Origin: JAAEKA01 sp049299095
GTDB lineage: Bacteria; Chloroflexota; Anaerolineae; JAAEKA01
Assembly (NCBI GenBank): GCA_049299095.1
Contig: JBAQWV010000175.1
Span: 1 to 42,987, forward strand
Reading direction: 5' to 3'
DNA length: 42,987 bases
Shown here: positions 16,630 to 26,237 of the stretch, one piece after another
Position numbering within the stretch: position 1 is the first letter of the stretch
Layout of the letters: every line of letters begins with the position of its first letter
The notes under the pieces: generated by a model
What the model saw: the letters and a program-made list of their open reading frames with translations, nothing else
Told to the model about the DNA's origin: nothing
Database searches by the model: none
Program-made: the position numbers and the translations under genes

Positions 16630-19023
16630 CTAGCTGCGCACTGTCAATCGTCGGCAGGGCCGCGTGGTCAACAGCACCATGCTGTGGGCCGCATCATAAT
16701 GCCAATCATTCACCGGCGCGTCATCCACCTCGACACTGTCCGGCGCACTCGCCACCCCCCGCACCTCCCACGCCCAACGTCGGCGCGGCGAAGCAAAGCT
16801 GCCCTGACTTTTTACTGTGACCTGCACCGCGCTGGCATCGCCGCGCACGGTAAAGCGCGTCGCACGCCATGCCCCGCGCTGATACGCCAGCGTCGCGCCG
16901 TCATCTTCATACCATTCGCTTTCGCCCGTGCCCGCGTACACGCGCAAGGTGATCGTCTCCGCTACCGCCTCATCGGTGTGCTGTTGCACCGGCTGCATCG
17001 GCAGCACACTGCCACCCCGCACAAACAGCGGAATGATCTCTAGCGGCGCATTCACCCAAAGATCGCGCCCACCGATGTAACGTTGGCCCGTCCAGAAGTT
17101 TATCCATGTGCCGCCGGGTAAATACACCTGCCGGCCGCGCGCGCCCGGCTCCAGTACCGGCGCTATCAGCAGATCGTCACCCAATGTAAATTCATCGTCC
17201 AGGTCGGCAACGCGCGCATCGTGCTGATAGGCCAGCACCAGCGGCCGCATGATCGGCACGCCCGTTTGCGCGCTTTGCCAAAAGGCTGTGTACAGCAGCG
17301 GCAACAGCTCGTAGCGCAGCTCAATCGCACGGCGGCAAATCGCCTCAATGGCCGGGCCAAAGGCCCACGGCTCCTGCGCGGCCGTCCCCATCGCCGCGTG
17401 GTTGCGGAAAAAGGGGGTAAACGCGCCTAGCTGCGTCCAGCGCGCCAGCAGCTCGCCGGTGCAATTGCCCATAAAGCCGCCCACATCCGCGCCGTGGAAG
17501 GCCAACCCCGACAGACCCAGGCTCAACCCCATCGCCACGGTCAGGCGCAGATGCTCCCAGGTGCTATAGTTATCGCCCGTCCACACCATCGCGTGCCGTT
17601 GATGACCGGCAAAGGCTGCCCGGCTGATCACCAGATGGCGTTCGTCGGGCCGCAGCCGCGCCAGCCCCTCTGTGGTCGCGCGCGCCATCTGTGTGCCATA
17701 GACGTTATGCGCCTGGCGGTGACGCGCACCCTCTCCCTCGTAGTGCAACCGCGCGTCGTCCGGCAGCACATGGCCGTCGAACAGGGCGGGTTCGTTCATG
17801 TCGTTCCAAAAGCCCGCCACGCCGTCAGCCAGCAGCCCGGCGTACTGTTCCCCCCACCAAGCCCGCGCCGCGGGATCGGTGAAATCGGGGAAATGGCAAT
17901 CGCCGGGCCACACCGGCCCCACAAACGGCTTGCCATCCGCAGTGCGCAGAAAGACCGCGCGCGCCAGCCCGTCTTCGTACACCGCGTAGCCAGGGTCCAC
18001 CTTGATGCCCGCGTCAAGGATCGCCACCGTCTTAATTCCTTGCCCACGCAGGTCTGCGATCAGGCCGCGCGGATCGGGAAAGGCTGTCTTGTTCCAGGTG
18101 AAGCAGCGATACCCGTCCATATAGTCAATGTCGAGGTAGATCGCATCGCAGGGAATGCCGCGCGCGCGGAACTGTGCAGCCAGCTCGCGCACAGTCGCCT
18201 GGTCGGGATAACTCCAGCGCGCCTGATGATAGCCCAGCGCCCACCGCGGCGGCAGTGGCATGTGACCGGTCAGGTCGCTGTAGGTTTCCAGCACATCGGC
18301 GAGCTTGGGCGCGGTCATAAAGTACGCGCACAGCTCGCCCGCCTCCGCTTCGATGTGTAGTTGCGCGGGATTGGTATAACCGAAATCAAAAAAGCTGCGT
18401 GCGGGGTTGTCGAGGAACACACCAAACGCGGCGCTGGCAGTGCCGGTGCGCCCACCCGATGCCACCGACGTCACCGGCAGCAACCCCATGAAGAAGGGAA
18501 TGCTCTGGTTGATCGGGTCATCGTACAGGGTATAGCAGGCCGGATCGGTGTTGTACAGCTCAAAACGTCGTCCGCGCCGCGCCATCGGAAAGGCTTTTTC
18601 GCCCAGGCCGTAGAAATGCGCCTCCGCCGGTATCTGTTGTCGCCAGGTGACAGGCCGGTCGCCATCCACCAGGTCGCCCCAACCAAGCCCATCCGCGTCG
18701 GTCAGCAGGGGCCGCCCCAACGCGTCCAATAGGCTGAGACGGCAGGGCGCCAGGTGCACGCGGCAAGTCAGAGCCGCGGTGCGCAGCTCAAGCGTTGCCT
18801 CCCCCGCGACAAATTCCACCGGCAGCGCAGGCCAGTCGGTTTTGGCGATTGCGTACGAAAAGCCGTGATCAAACTGGCCGTCTGGTGCCAGCCGCACGCG
18901 CAGCAAGGCCGGCGCCAGTACTTCAATGCGCAGAGCGGCCGCGCCGCAACGCAGATCGAGCCGTTGATTGGCGTAGTGGTGCGCAGTAACGTCACCCAGA
19001 AAGTGATAGGTCGTGTCGTTCAT
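16630..19023 (-). CDS. Glycoside hydrolase family 31 (alpha-glucosidase-type)
   Basis: 797 residues with no signal peptide, so probably cytoplasmic. Domain order is that of GH31: N-terminal beta-sandwich with FYGLGEKAFPMARRG, (beta/alpha)8 barrel with IYLDIDYMDGYRCFTW, catalytic nucleophile Asp408 in GFWNDMNEP, acid/base Asp484 in WTGDNYSTWEHL, then FTPFFRNHAAMGT and a C-terminal beta domain. It should cleave terminal alpha-glucosidic bonds, for example in maltooligosaccharides; alpha-xylosidase is less likely but not excluded. ATG at 19023 has only a weak ribosome site. It is about 100 bp downstream of the tricorn gene on the same strand. Confidence 0.93.
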   Translation of the reverse strand: MNDTTYHFLGDVTAHHYANQRLDLRCGAAALRIEVLAPALLRVRLAPDGQFDHGFSYAIAKTDWPALPVEFVAGEATLELRTAALTCRVHLAPCRLSLLDALGRPLLTDADGLGWGDLVDGDRPVTWRQQIPAEAHFYGLGEKAFPMARRGRRFELYNTDPACYTLYDDPINQSIPFFMGLLPVTSVASGGRTGTASAAFGVFLDNPARSFFDFGYTNPAQLHIEAEAGELCAYFMTAPKLADVLETYSDLTGHMPLPPRWALGYHQARWSYPDQATVRELAAQFRARGIPCDAIYLDIDYMDGYRCFTWNKTAFPDPRGLIADLRGQGIKTVAILDAGIKVDPGYAVYEDGLARAVFLRTADGKPFVGPVWPGDCHFPDFTDPAARAWWGEQYAGLLADGVAGFWNDMNEPALFDGHVLPDDARLHYEGEGARHRQAHNVYGTQMARATTEGLARLRPDERHLVISRAAFAGHQRHAMVWTGDNYSTWEHLRLTVAMGLSLGLSGLAFHGADVGGFMGNCTGELLARWTQLGAFTPFFRNHAAMGTAAQEPWAFGPAIEAICRRAIELRYELLPLLYTAFWQSAQTGVPIMRPLVLAYQHDARVADLDDEFTLGDDLLIAPVLEPGARGRQVYLPGGTWINFWTGQRYIGGRDLWVNAPLEIIPLFVRGGSVLPMQPVQQHTDEAVAETITLRVYAGTGESEWYEDDGATLAYQRGAWRATRFTVRGDASAVQVTVKSQGSFASPRRRWAWEVRGVASAPDSVEVDDAPVNDWHYDAAHSMVLLTTRPCRRLTVRS

Positions 19024-19127
19024 ACTCTTTGAGTTCGCCTTACAAAATCGTCTCCAATGGATGACAGGGGTTCAGCCAGCAGGATGGGCGATTTAGGCGT
19101 TCTAACACAGTCTTTCAGTGTGCCTCA

Positions 19128-22100
19128 TCAAGGCTGTTGATTTGTGGGCAGGGTGGGCATCCCCAGCCGCGGGCGTACGCTGAAATCGGGCAGCGTCGGC
19201 GGGTTCTCGTCCAGCAAGCGCAACGCCTCGGCAATGCCGCGCTCCAGTTGCGGATCGCGACCCACCACCCAATCCTCAGGTGTGATCTCCACCTTGATAT
19301 CCGGCTCGGTGCCATAGTTTTCCACCCCCCAGCCCACATCCTCGAACCAGAAGGAGAATTCGGGCTGGGTGGTCACGCCGCCGTCAATCAGTGTGTCCTG
19401 CGGCGAAATGCCGATCACACCGCCCCACGTGCGCGTGCCGATCAGCGGCCCCAGCTTGAGCAGCTTGAACGCGTGGCTAAAGATGTCACCGTCGGAACCA
19501 GCCCATTCATTGGTGAGGGCCACCAGCGGGCCGGGCACTGTGTAGGCAGGATACGCCTCCGGCGCGCCCCACCGCTGTACGTCGTAGCCGATGCGCCGCC
19601 GCGAAAGCCGTTCCAGCAGCAGTTGGGAAACGTGGCCGCCGCCGTTGTAGCGCACATCCACCACCAAACCTTGCCGATTGACCTCGGACAGAAAGGAACG
19701 GAAGAACTCGCCATAACCGCTCGGCCCCATGTCGGGAATGTGCAGATAACCGATGCGGCCAGCCGTGGCCTCATGCACGCGCCGGCGGTTGCCTTCCACC
19801 CAAGCGCGGTAGCGCAGCGGCCATTCGCTGCGCAGCGTCTTGACCGTCACGGTGAAGTGCGGCTCGTCGCCGTCGCCGAGGAAGGTCAAAAACACCCGTT
19901 CGCCCGCCAGGTTCACCAGCGCCTGCTGTGGTGTGAACGACCGGCTCAGGCGTCGCCCGCCGACAGCCAGCAGTACCGCGCCAACGCTGATATTCAATCC
20001 CAGGCTGTGTAGCGGCGAATCAGCCTTCTCGTCCCAGGGATCGCCCCGCAGGATGCGCTCAACGCGATAGCCATCGGTGGTCGCATCGTAAACGAAGTCT
20101 GCCCCCAGGTAGCCCTGTGCAAAATCCGGTTCCGGTTTGTAGTCGCCGCCGATTTCATAGGCATGTGATGTGCCCAACTCGCCTTGCATCTCCCACATCA
20201 AGTCGGAGAATTCGGAGCGGCTGGCAACGCGGCTGACCAGCGGCCAGTAGCGATGGTAGACCTGTTGCCAGTCAATGCCGGACATATCAGCAGTCCAGAA
20301 CTGATCGCGCTGCAAACGCCAGCCATGGCGATACATCTGCGCCCATTCCACGCCCGGCGACACCGACACCTTGAGACGGTTCAGGTCCAGCCAGCCGTTT
20401 TGTCGGCCGGGCGCGCCGCCCCCCTTGCTGTCTGGCTTGTCGCCCGCGTTCAGCACGCGCAGCTTGTTGCCCATGCGATAGATCAGCGTTTTGCCGTCCA
20501 TCGAGACCTCGAAGCTGGTCAGGCCATCAAGGATGGTGTCCACCTTCTGATCGCCCAAATCGTACACATCCAGCAGGCCCGATGCACCCGGGGTAGCGTT
20601 GGAACGCCGCCCGCTGTGCAACGCGCCTTCAATGGGCCACCACGAAAACAGCACTTTGCCTTCGATGCCACGAATTTGATCGTAGCGGGCATCCTCCACG
20701 GGGAAGGCCAGGATGCGGTCAGCAATGCCATCCAAGTCAATGGTGATGCGCTCCTCGTCGGCTGGCTGCGCGGCGGTTTCTTCGCTGATGGGGGTATCCG
20801 CTGTTGGGGCGTCTTCGCTGGCCGCCGGCAACTCGGCGTTTTCATCCGCAGACTCGTCGGGCGTCTCCAGCCGTTCGTGAGCATCCTTTTTATGCTTGCG
20901 CTCCCCAGGCGCGCGCGGTACCGGCACAAAGGGCGACGGTAAATCCTTTTGCAGCGTGATCAGATAGGGCCGCACGCCGCGCGGAAAGTTCAGATCGAAT
21001 TGCAGGTTATCGTATACCGGATCGAAATCGCGGCCAGACAAGAAATAGAGATACCGCCCTTCGGGATCCCAGGCGGGTTCCTCGTCGCGCAGCACCGGCC
21101 GCGTGGCCTCGTGGATTGCGCCGGTGTCCACCTCGTACAGCTTGATAATCGAAATTTGCTCGCTGAGCGGCATGGCATAGGCCAACCAGTGGCCATCGGG
21201 CGACCACGCCACGCCACGCAGCCCGCCGTACAGGCTGCGTTCGACCACATGCACGCGGCGCTGCGCCAAATCCACCACTTGCAACTCGTTGCGGTGATTG
21301 GTGAGCGCGGCCTGATCGCGCGTGGGTGAGGCCCACAGTTCCTGCGGACGCCCCACATCCAGCCCGGCCAGCCGCTGCGGCGGCTCTGTTCCGTCTACGC
21401 GGTAAATCTCCAGCGCATCTTCGCCGTCAGCATCGTTGACCAGCAACAGGCGCTCACCATCGTGCAGCCAAGTGGCCAGGCGTTGATGCACCGCCACCAG
21501 CGTGTCGTCCACCGTGGTTGTCGTTGGCCCCACGGCCACAACCGCGCCTTCCCAGTTCGCCATCGCGAACACCTGCCCGCGGGTGGTCAGCGCCACGCCC
21601 GCACCTTCGGGATGCAGCGCGTAGTGCTGCAAGTGCCGCGCCGGGTCTACGAATTTGCGGTTACACTGCACCCGCGGGCTGTGCAGTTGAATGTTAATGC
21701 GCTGCGGCGCGCGGTCAGCCGCGGGATCGAACCAATACAGGTCGCCGCCCGCGCTGTACACAATGTGTCGGCCATCGGTGCTGGTGTGACGCAGATAGTA
21801 ATCGCTGTTGAAGGTATGGCGCTGCGGGCTGCACGGCACAGGTTCGTCCGTTTCAACCGGTACCGAGTATAGATTACCAACGCCGTCTTGATCAGAGAGG
21901 AAGTAGATGCGGTTGCCGATCCACAGCGGGCGCGCGACGTTGCCCGCCAGCCGTTCACCATTTTCGTCACCGCACAAACGCCGCCATTGCCCATCGCCGC
22001 GGGCATCCAGCCAGAGGTCGCCGGTGCGCCCGCCGCGGTAACGCTTCCACGCGGCGAGATCGGTGACATGGCGAGCGATCACCCGTCCGCCGGTCGAACC

Positions 22101-22517
22101 AAAGGCAATGCTGGTTGCCACGCCGACCGGCAGCAGGCTTGGCTCGCCGCCCGCGGGCGACACGGTGTACAGCATGGTTTCGACGAACGGGCTGGCATGG
22201 CTGCTGGAAAAGACGATGGACGCGCCATCGGGTGTCCAGCCAACTACACAGGCGTCCGCGCCGAGGAAGGTCAAACGACGGGCCGGGCCGCCCAGCGCGG
22301 GCATGACAAAGACTTCAGCCGCGCCTTCTTCCCGCCCGGTGAAAGCCAGCCATTGGCCGTCGGGCGAGAACGCAGGCGAATCCACTTCGCCCAAGTTGGA
22401 TGTCAAACGACGGGCAATGCCACCGGAAACGGCGACTGTCCACAGATCGTCTTCGCAAACAAAGACAACCTGATCGTCGTAGAGGGTTGGATAACGGTAA
22501 TAACCAGAATTAGACAT
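19128..22517 (-). CDS. Tricorn protease homologue
   Basis: 1129 residues. The first 620 or so form two beta-propeller regions with WD40-like/TolB-like repeats (FSPDGQWLAFTGREEG, WSPDGHWLAYAMP, WDPEGRYLYFLSGRDF). An acidic Ala/Glu-rich linker lies near 545-600. Then come the C1 domain with His785 in GTSHAYE, a PDZ domain, and the C2 serine-protease domain with Ser1008 in EWAGSDGDIF followed by GTRTWGGVIG and ENYGTEPD. In archaea, tricorn degrades peptides released by the proteasome; in bacteria the partner is less clear. No signal peptide is seen. A repeat element lies directly upstream (22564-22642). Confidence 0.94.
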   Translation of the reverse strand: MSNSGYYRYPTLYDDQVVFVCEDDLWTVAVSGGIARRLTSNLGEVDSPAFSPDGQWLAFTGREEGAAEVFVMPALGGPARRLTFLGADACVVGWTPDGASIVFSSSHASPFVETMLYTVSPAGGEPSLLPVGVATSIAFGSTGGRVIARHVTDLAAWKRYRGGRTGDLWLDARGDGQWRRLCGDENGERLAGNVARPLWIGNRIYFLSDQDGVGNLYSVPVETDEPVPCSPQRHTFNSDYYLRHTSTDGRHIVYSAGGDLYWFDPAADRAPQRINIQLHSPRVQCNRKFVDPARHLQHYALHPEGAGVALTTRGQVFAMANWEGAVVAVGPTTTTVDDTLVAVHQRLATWLHDGERLLLVNDADGEDALEIYRVDGTEPPQRLAGLDVGRPQELWASPTRDQAALTNHRNELQVVDLAQRRVHVVERSLYGGLRGVAWSPDGHWLAYAMPLSEQISIIKLYEVDTGAIHEATRPVLRDEEPAWDPEGRYLYFLSGRDFDPVYDNLQFDLNFPRGVRPYLITLQKDLPSPFVPVPRAPGERKHKKDAHERLETPDESADENAELPAASEDAPTADTPISEETAAQPADEERITIDLDGIADRILAFPVEDARYDQIRGIEGKVLFSWWPIEGALHSGRRSNATPGASGLLDVYDLGDQKVDTILDGLTSFEVSMDGKTLIYRMGNKLRVLNAGDKPDSKGGGAPGRQNGWLDLNRLKVSVSPGVEWAQMYRHGWRLQRDQFWTADMSGIDWQQVYHRYWPLVSRVASRSEFSDLMWEMQGELGTSHAYEIGGDYKPEPDFAQGYLGADFVYDATTDGYRVERILRGDPWDEKADSPLHSLGLNISVGAVLLAVGGRRLSRSFTPQQALVNLAGERVFLTFLGDGDEPHFTVTVKTLRSEWPLRYRAWVEGNRRRVHEATAGRIGYLHIPDMGPSGYGEFFRSFLSEVNRQGLVVDVRYNGGGHVSQLLLERLSRRRIGYDVQRWGAPEAYPAYTVPGPLVALTNEWAGSDGDIFSHAFKLLKLGPLIGTRTWGGVIGISPQDTLIDGGVTTQPEFSFWFEDVGWGVENYGTEPDIKVEITPEDWVVGRDPQLERGIAEALRLLDENPPTLPDFSVRPRLGMPTLPTNQQP

Positions 22518-22563
22518 GCAGTTTCAGATACTTTCGAAGTAATATTGTCAGACAACCAAAAAA

Positions 22564-22642
22564 CTGTCATTCCTCGGCCCGGCTGGGTCGAAGAACCTGC
22601 CGGCAAACAGGGCGGGACTCCTCGTTGCGTTTGGAGTGACAG
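22564..22642 (+). repeat. Interspersed 79-bp element, copy 1
   Basis: It starts CTGTCATTCC and ends GGAGTGACAG, so its ends are inverted repeats. The reverse complement of 28594-28672 matches it in length and at most positions at both ends and in the GGGACTCCTC core. It lies between the tricorn gene and the next membrane-protein gene, in the leader region of the tricorn gene on the minus strand. Confidence 0.8.
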
Positions 22643-22680
22643 GAACTATGGTCATAGCTTTTTCTTTATGGGAGGCTCAA

Positions 22681-23361
22681 TTAGCTTTCTTCCGGGTCGG
22701 TTGGCATATTGAAGGCCCGCAAAAAACGCTGCGGATAGAGATCGGTGACAATGCTCAAGGCGGTGTAGGCCAGCACAGCCAACAGCGCACCCAGCGGGCC
22801 AAGCAGCGTGCCGACTGTGTACAGTACTGGCATCACCAAGACCCATCGGCCAAACAACAAGCCGAATTCGGCGCGCGCCAGGCGGCGTCCCTGCTTTTCA
22901 TCCACCAGCAACACAGACCAACGCACCGCGCTGATGACCGCCAGGCCAAAAATCACGATGACCGCAGGCACAAAGCCCGGCTGTGCGGCCAGCATCTCCA
23001 GCCGCTGCTGCGATGCCATCAGCATGATTGCGATTGGCATCCCCAGTGGCAGGGCGATGAAACCCGCCGGCAACGCGGCTAAAGCCAAGGCGCTGGCAAG
23101 CGTGTACCAGCGAACGCTGGCCGACTGGCGACCAGAATCGAAAAAGCCGAACAGTAGCCCGCTCATCAGCGCCCACATGGCCGCGATAGTGTCAAAAAAG
23201 TACAGCAGAAGAATCGTTTCTGCGGGCCAGCCAAACAGTAACAGCCCTGCCAGCGCCAGTACATAGCGCGCGGTCACTTCGATCACCTGCCCGCGGTCGG
23301 GCGGCGCGGAGGGTGGTGAAAAATCCAGGGACGAGGCGCTGGGTGAACGGCGTCGGTTCAT
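22681..23361 (-). CDS. Integral membrane protein, possibly DUF6498-like
   Basis: 226 residues from ATG 23361, the first ATG in frame. After a basic, proline-rich N-terminus there are five or six hydrophobic segments (ARYVLALAGLLLFGW, TILLLYFFDTIAAMWALMSGLLFG, LASALALAALPAGFIALPLG, VPAVIVIFGLAVISAVRWSVLLV, GRWVLVMPVLYTVGTLLGPLGALLAVLAYTALSIVTDL). The WPAETILLLYFFD motif recalls a family of uncharacterised membrane proteins with WxxExxLLLYW near the start (DUF6498). No function can be assigned. It lies 71 bp after thyX on the same strand. Confidence 0.7.
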   Translation of the reverse strand: MNRRRSPSASSLDFSPPSAPPDRGQVIEVTARYVLALAGLLLFGWPAETILLLYFFDTIAAMWALMSGLLFGFFDSGRQSASVRWYTLASALALAALPAGFIALPLGMPIAIMLMASQQRLEMLAAQPGFVPAVIVIFGLAVISAVRWSVLLVDEKQGRRLARAEFGLLFGRWVLVMPVLYTVGTLLGPLGALLAVLAYTALSIVTDLYPQRFLRAFNMPTDPEES

Positions 23362-23432
23362 GTGGCGTTGAGAAAAAACAGGCCGGGTGACCCAAAAGGC
23401 CAACCCAGCCCAAAAGCACAGCGCGTCAGGTG

Positions 23433-24140
23433 TTAATCGGCAGCGGACTGCAATTCATACAATTCAAAGGCTTCAGCTGTCCACGGCAGCGCGGGCTTGA
23501 AGAAATGTTCGTAAATTGCCTGCGCATAAACGCGGATTTCGTACTGGGCTTCGCCAGCCATGCGCAGCTTCAAAAAGTGCATCAGGTTGTGAGCGTCAAT
23601 CTTGGCGACCCAGGTGTAATAGACGCTGAACCCTGCCAGGAACAGGCGCGCCTGCTCGCGTGCGACTCCGCTGGCCAGGGCTTGTTCGTACAGGCGAAAG
23701 CCCTCGGCGTAATGCTGCGCCAGGGCGTCGCTAAGCCACTGCCCATCGGCCAACTGGCCGTCGCTGGCCTGCTTGTTATCGCGCGCCTGCAAACGCCAGC
23801 TATCTGCGGCGATCTCGTAGAAATCGCCTTCATCGAATGGCGTATACCGTCCGGACTGGGCGTTGAAGCTCCAGGTGCGATGCCGCACCCACTGCCACCA
23901 GGTGACGACTGGTGCACGAACGCGGAACTTGAATTCGACCATCTCAAAGGGGGTGGTGTGGCGATGGCGCAGCAGATAGAACAGCAGCTTTTTGTCCCTG
24001 TCGGCCCCTTTGCTTTCGCCCAGAAAGGACGCACGCGCCGCGGAAACAATCGCCTGATCGTCGCCCATTACGTCCTGCAACTCTACCCAGCCTTTATCCA
24101 ATACCGGCACGCGCTGGCCGATCAATGCTCCGTCGCTCAT
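23433..24140 (-). CDS. thyX: Flavin-dependent thymidylate synthase ThyX
   Basis: 235 residues. It makes dTMP from dUMP with methylenetetrahydrofolate and FAD/NADPH. The ThyX signature RHRx7S is present as Arg86-His87-Arg88 to Ser96 (RHRTWSFNAQSGRYTPF), with LLRHRHTTPFE upstream for FAD binding and WVAKIDAHNLMHFLKLRM in the C-terminal half. The second of two tandem ATGs (24140) is preferred because GAGG lies five bases before it. The gene begins 22 bp after the CBS-ACT gene. Confidence 0.95.
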   Translation of the reverse strand: MSDGALIGQRVPVLDKGWVELQDVMGDDQAIVSAARASFLGESKGADRDKKLLFYLLRHRHTTPFEMVEFKFRVRAPVVTWWQWVRHRTWSFNAQSGRYTPFDEGDFYEIAADSWRLQARDNKQASDGQLADGQWLSDALAQHYAEGFRLYEQALASGVAREQARLFLAGFSVYYTWVAKIDAHNLMHFLKLRMAGEAQYEIRVYAQAIYEHFFKPALPWTAEAFELYELQSAAD

Positions 24141-24162
24141 CATCTCCTCGTTTTGTGGCGGT

Positions 24163-24798
24163 TTACATCGCCAGAATGTGAACTTCGTCAACCGGCAATT
24201 CGTCCACGATCGCGTCAATGTCGTCGCTGGTCAGATTGGCAACCTTGAGTGTAATCATCATGCCATCATCGAGCGACATGCTGCCCAGGCTGACGATGTT
24301 ACCACCCGCACGTGCGAGTGCAGTGGTGACGTCGGCCAGGATACCAGGGAACGAAGGGGCGCGCATGGTCACGCGCATACCATGTTCGCGGCCGATCATC
24401 AGCAACAACGAGACGCGGGCCATGTCGGTTTCGGTGATGAGGCCCACCGGATGTCCGGCATCCACCACCACCAACGACCCGACGCGTCGGGTTGCCATTA
24501 AGCCGCCCGCGGTTTCCATGGGCATGTCGGGCGGCACTACAATTACGTCTGGTGTCATGATGTCAGCGACGAGCAAGGAGGGTGGCAGGCTGCCGCGTCG
24601 GGTCTCGCTGCGCCGTACCGGCACAGCCAATGCCTCCAGCAAGCGGCGATCGGAAATCAAACCGACGACTGTACCTGTGGTGTCTACCACGGGCGCACGG
24701 CGCAGCCCCTGTTCCCGCAGCAATTGCAAGGCAGGACCGGCTTTGGCATCCACCTGCACCAGCACCAGGTCGCGCGTCATGAAATCTTTAACGAACAT
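24163..24798 (-). CDS. CBS-CBS-ACT domain protein (AcuB-like)
   Basis: 211 residues. Two CBS domains (about 1-60: KDFMTRDLVLVQVDAKAGPALQLLREQGLRRAPVVD; about 75-130: VADIMTPDVIVVPPDMPMETAGGLMATRRVGSLVVVD) and a C-terminal ACT domain (RAPSFPGILADVTTALARAGGNIVSLGSM). Such proteins sense adenine nucleotides through CBS and amino acids through ACT; the regulated partner is unknown. GGAGGAAGG lies just before the ATG. It precedes thyX on the same strand and may be co-transcribed with it. Confidence 0.88.
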   Translation of the reverse strand: MFVKDFMTRDLVLVQVDAKAGPALQLLREQGLRRAPVVDTTGTVVGLISDRRLLEALAVPVRRSETRRGSLPPSLLVADIMTPDVIVVPPDMPMETAGGLMATRRVGSLVVVDAGHPVGLITETDMARVSLLLMIGREHGMRVTMRAPSFPGILADVTTALARAGGNIVSLGSMSLDDGMMITLKVANLTSDDIDAIVDELPVDEVHILAM

Positions 24799-24841
24799 GT
24801 CCTTCCTCCGAATTGCTGTGCCAACAACTCAACGGGTTTTG

Positions 24842-25552
24842 TCAGTTGCCCGGCCAATCTAACGCGGATAACTGCGCGGTGTCTGACAGGGCAACGCCGT
24901 CCACGCCTGCATCCAGCAAGGCTTGCACCGCGGTTACGTCAGAGCCATCGGCCAGGGCGATGACGTGGATGCCGCGACTGTGTGCGGCGTGTAATAACCG
25001 CGGCGTGACATCGGCAGCCGGCAAGAGCATGCCCGGCGCAGAAGGCCGGTAAAAAGGTGTCAAGCGCAGGCGCTGCATGGTTAAAAAGGCATTGGTTTCA
25101 GCGCGTGTGCTGATCGTTGCTAGATTGGGCGCTTGCTGACGCAGAGTGCGCGCCAGCAGCGCATCGTCCACTTCGACCAGCACGCGGTCGCGGGCTTGGG
25201 CGGTATCAATTGCTTGCAGCAGGGCGGCGACGACTTGCAACGAGGGGTCTTCGGTCCGCACTACCGCGCGCAGGGTGGCATATTGCGCCAGAACCTCGGC
25301 CAGCGTGCGTCGGGTGGGTGCGTCGGTCACGACCAGTACGCCGTCCTCCATCAGAGTGACGGGCAGTATCAGTCCGTTGGCTCCGGCGGCTTGGGCCGCA
25401 TCAACAGGGGGCAGATGCACAGCAGCCAGGCGCGGCTGGTTGGTGAAGAACGCGACGTTCCCCAGCGGGCGAATGGTCAACAGACGATATAGGCCAAAAA
25501 TCAGCAGGACAACGAGGACCAGCAAAATGAGACGAACAAAAAATTGGCGCAT
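24842..25552 (-). CDS. Membrane-anchored glycerophosphodiester phosphodiesterase-like protein without catalytic residues
   Basis: 236 residues from ATG 25552; a TTG six bases upstream is an alternative. An N-terminal hydrophobic helix (FFVRLILLVLVVLLIFGLYRLL) anchors it, with the rest probably outside. The rest follows the TIM-barrel pattern of the GDPD family: AAQAAGANGLILPVTLMEDGVLVVTDAPTRRTLAEVLAQY, IDTAQARDRVLVEVDD and the C-terminal GIHVIALADGSDVTAVQALLDAGVDGVALSD. The active-site residues are missing: the usual HRG is VHLP, and the Glu-x-Asp after the AGAD-type motif is LPV. It is likely a non-enzymatic or lipid/ligand-binding relative. Identification rests on pattern only. Confidence 0.65.
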   Translation of the reverse strand: MRQFFVRLILLVLVVLLIFGLYRLLTIRPLGNVAFFTNQPRLAAVHLPPVDAAQAAGANGLILPVTLMEDGVLVVTDAPTRRTLAEVLAQYATLRAVVRTEDPSLQVVAALLQAIDTAQARDRVLVEVDDALLARTLRQQAPNLATISTRAETNAFLTMQRLRLTPFYRPSAPGMLLPAADVTPRLLHAAHSRGIHVIALADGSDVTAVQALLDAGVDGVALSDTAQLSALDWPGN

Positions 25553-25718
25553 GCTCAATGTTCCTAAACAGGGGATGAGACGATGACTTTATTTTACCAC
25601 AAGCATGGCAAAGCACCTAGTACATGCCTATGCGGATAGGCAGAGAGTTTACGCGACTGCGACGCTGGATGGATGCCAGCGCCGCAGGAAAAACCGAATG
25701 ATAACTGAACAGGGATGC

Positions 25719-26117
25719 TTATGAGCGGCCGAAAACCGCCTTGATTTCCGGTCGGAACAGATACCACAGGATAACGGCGGCAATTGCCACGCCTATCAAG
25801 GCAGACAGAAAGGTTGTATTGCCGGTTACCAGGCTGAGTACGTTCGATAAGACCGAAAAGCCCGCGCCGACGATGCCCAATATCCAAGCCCAGGGGCGCA
25901 GCGTCCAAGCCCCGAAGCCAAAGGCCAGGTACAACAGCGATGAAACCAACCCTAAAAGCCCGTACAAAATGCCTGTTCCCGCAGATATTCCGCTGCTGCT
26001 CAGCGCGCCTAATCCACTCAATCCGAACAGGGCAGCTGAACCGCACAGGCCAAGCAGGCCGCCAAGGATGGCCAGTACGGCGAGGATCGTGATACCGGTA
26101 GGACGTTGTTGCTGCAT
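25719..26117 (-). CDS. Small integral membrane protein of unknown function
   Basis: 132 residues from ATG 26117, preceded by GGAGGTGG at good spacing. Four hydrophobic segments are seen: ITILAVLAILGGLLGLCGSAALFGLSGLG, GILYGLLGLVSSLLYLAFGFGAW, WILGIVGAGFSVLSNVLSLV and LSALIGVAIAAVILWYLF. The opening RPTGITILAVLAILGG and the closing WYLFRPEIKAVFG are typical of a family of four-helix membrane proteins found in Chloroflexota and other bacteria (DUF2127-like layout). No catalytic or transport motif was recognised. Confidence 0.75.
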   Translation of the reverse strand: MQQQRPTGITILAVLAILGGLLGLCGSAALFGLSGLGALSSSGISAGTGILYGLLGLVSSLLYLAFGFGAWTLRPWAWILGIVGAGFSVLSNVLSLVTGNTTFLSALIGVAIAAVILWYLFRPEIKAVFGRS

Positions 26118-26179
26118 GAAACCACCTCCATAAAACAAACTCACTCAGGAAACTACCAGCCTACATCAGGCTGGGACGA

Positions 26180-26200
26180 CAAAAAAGCTTTTTAAAAGCA
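26180..26200 (-). terminator. Possible weak terminator after the CBS-pair gene
   Basis: On the minus strand a short self-complementary GCTTTTAAAAAGC is followed by a run of six T residues. The stem is A/T-rich, so the call is weak. Confidence 0.3.
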
Positions 26201-26237
26201 ACTCGCAAGCCCAGTGTAGCAAGTTCCAATCAGATTG

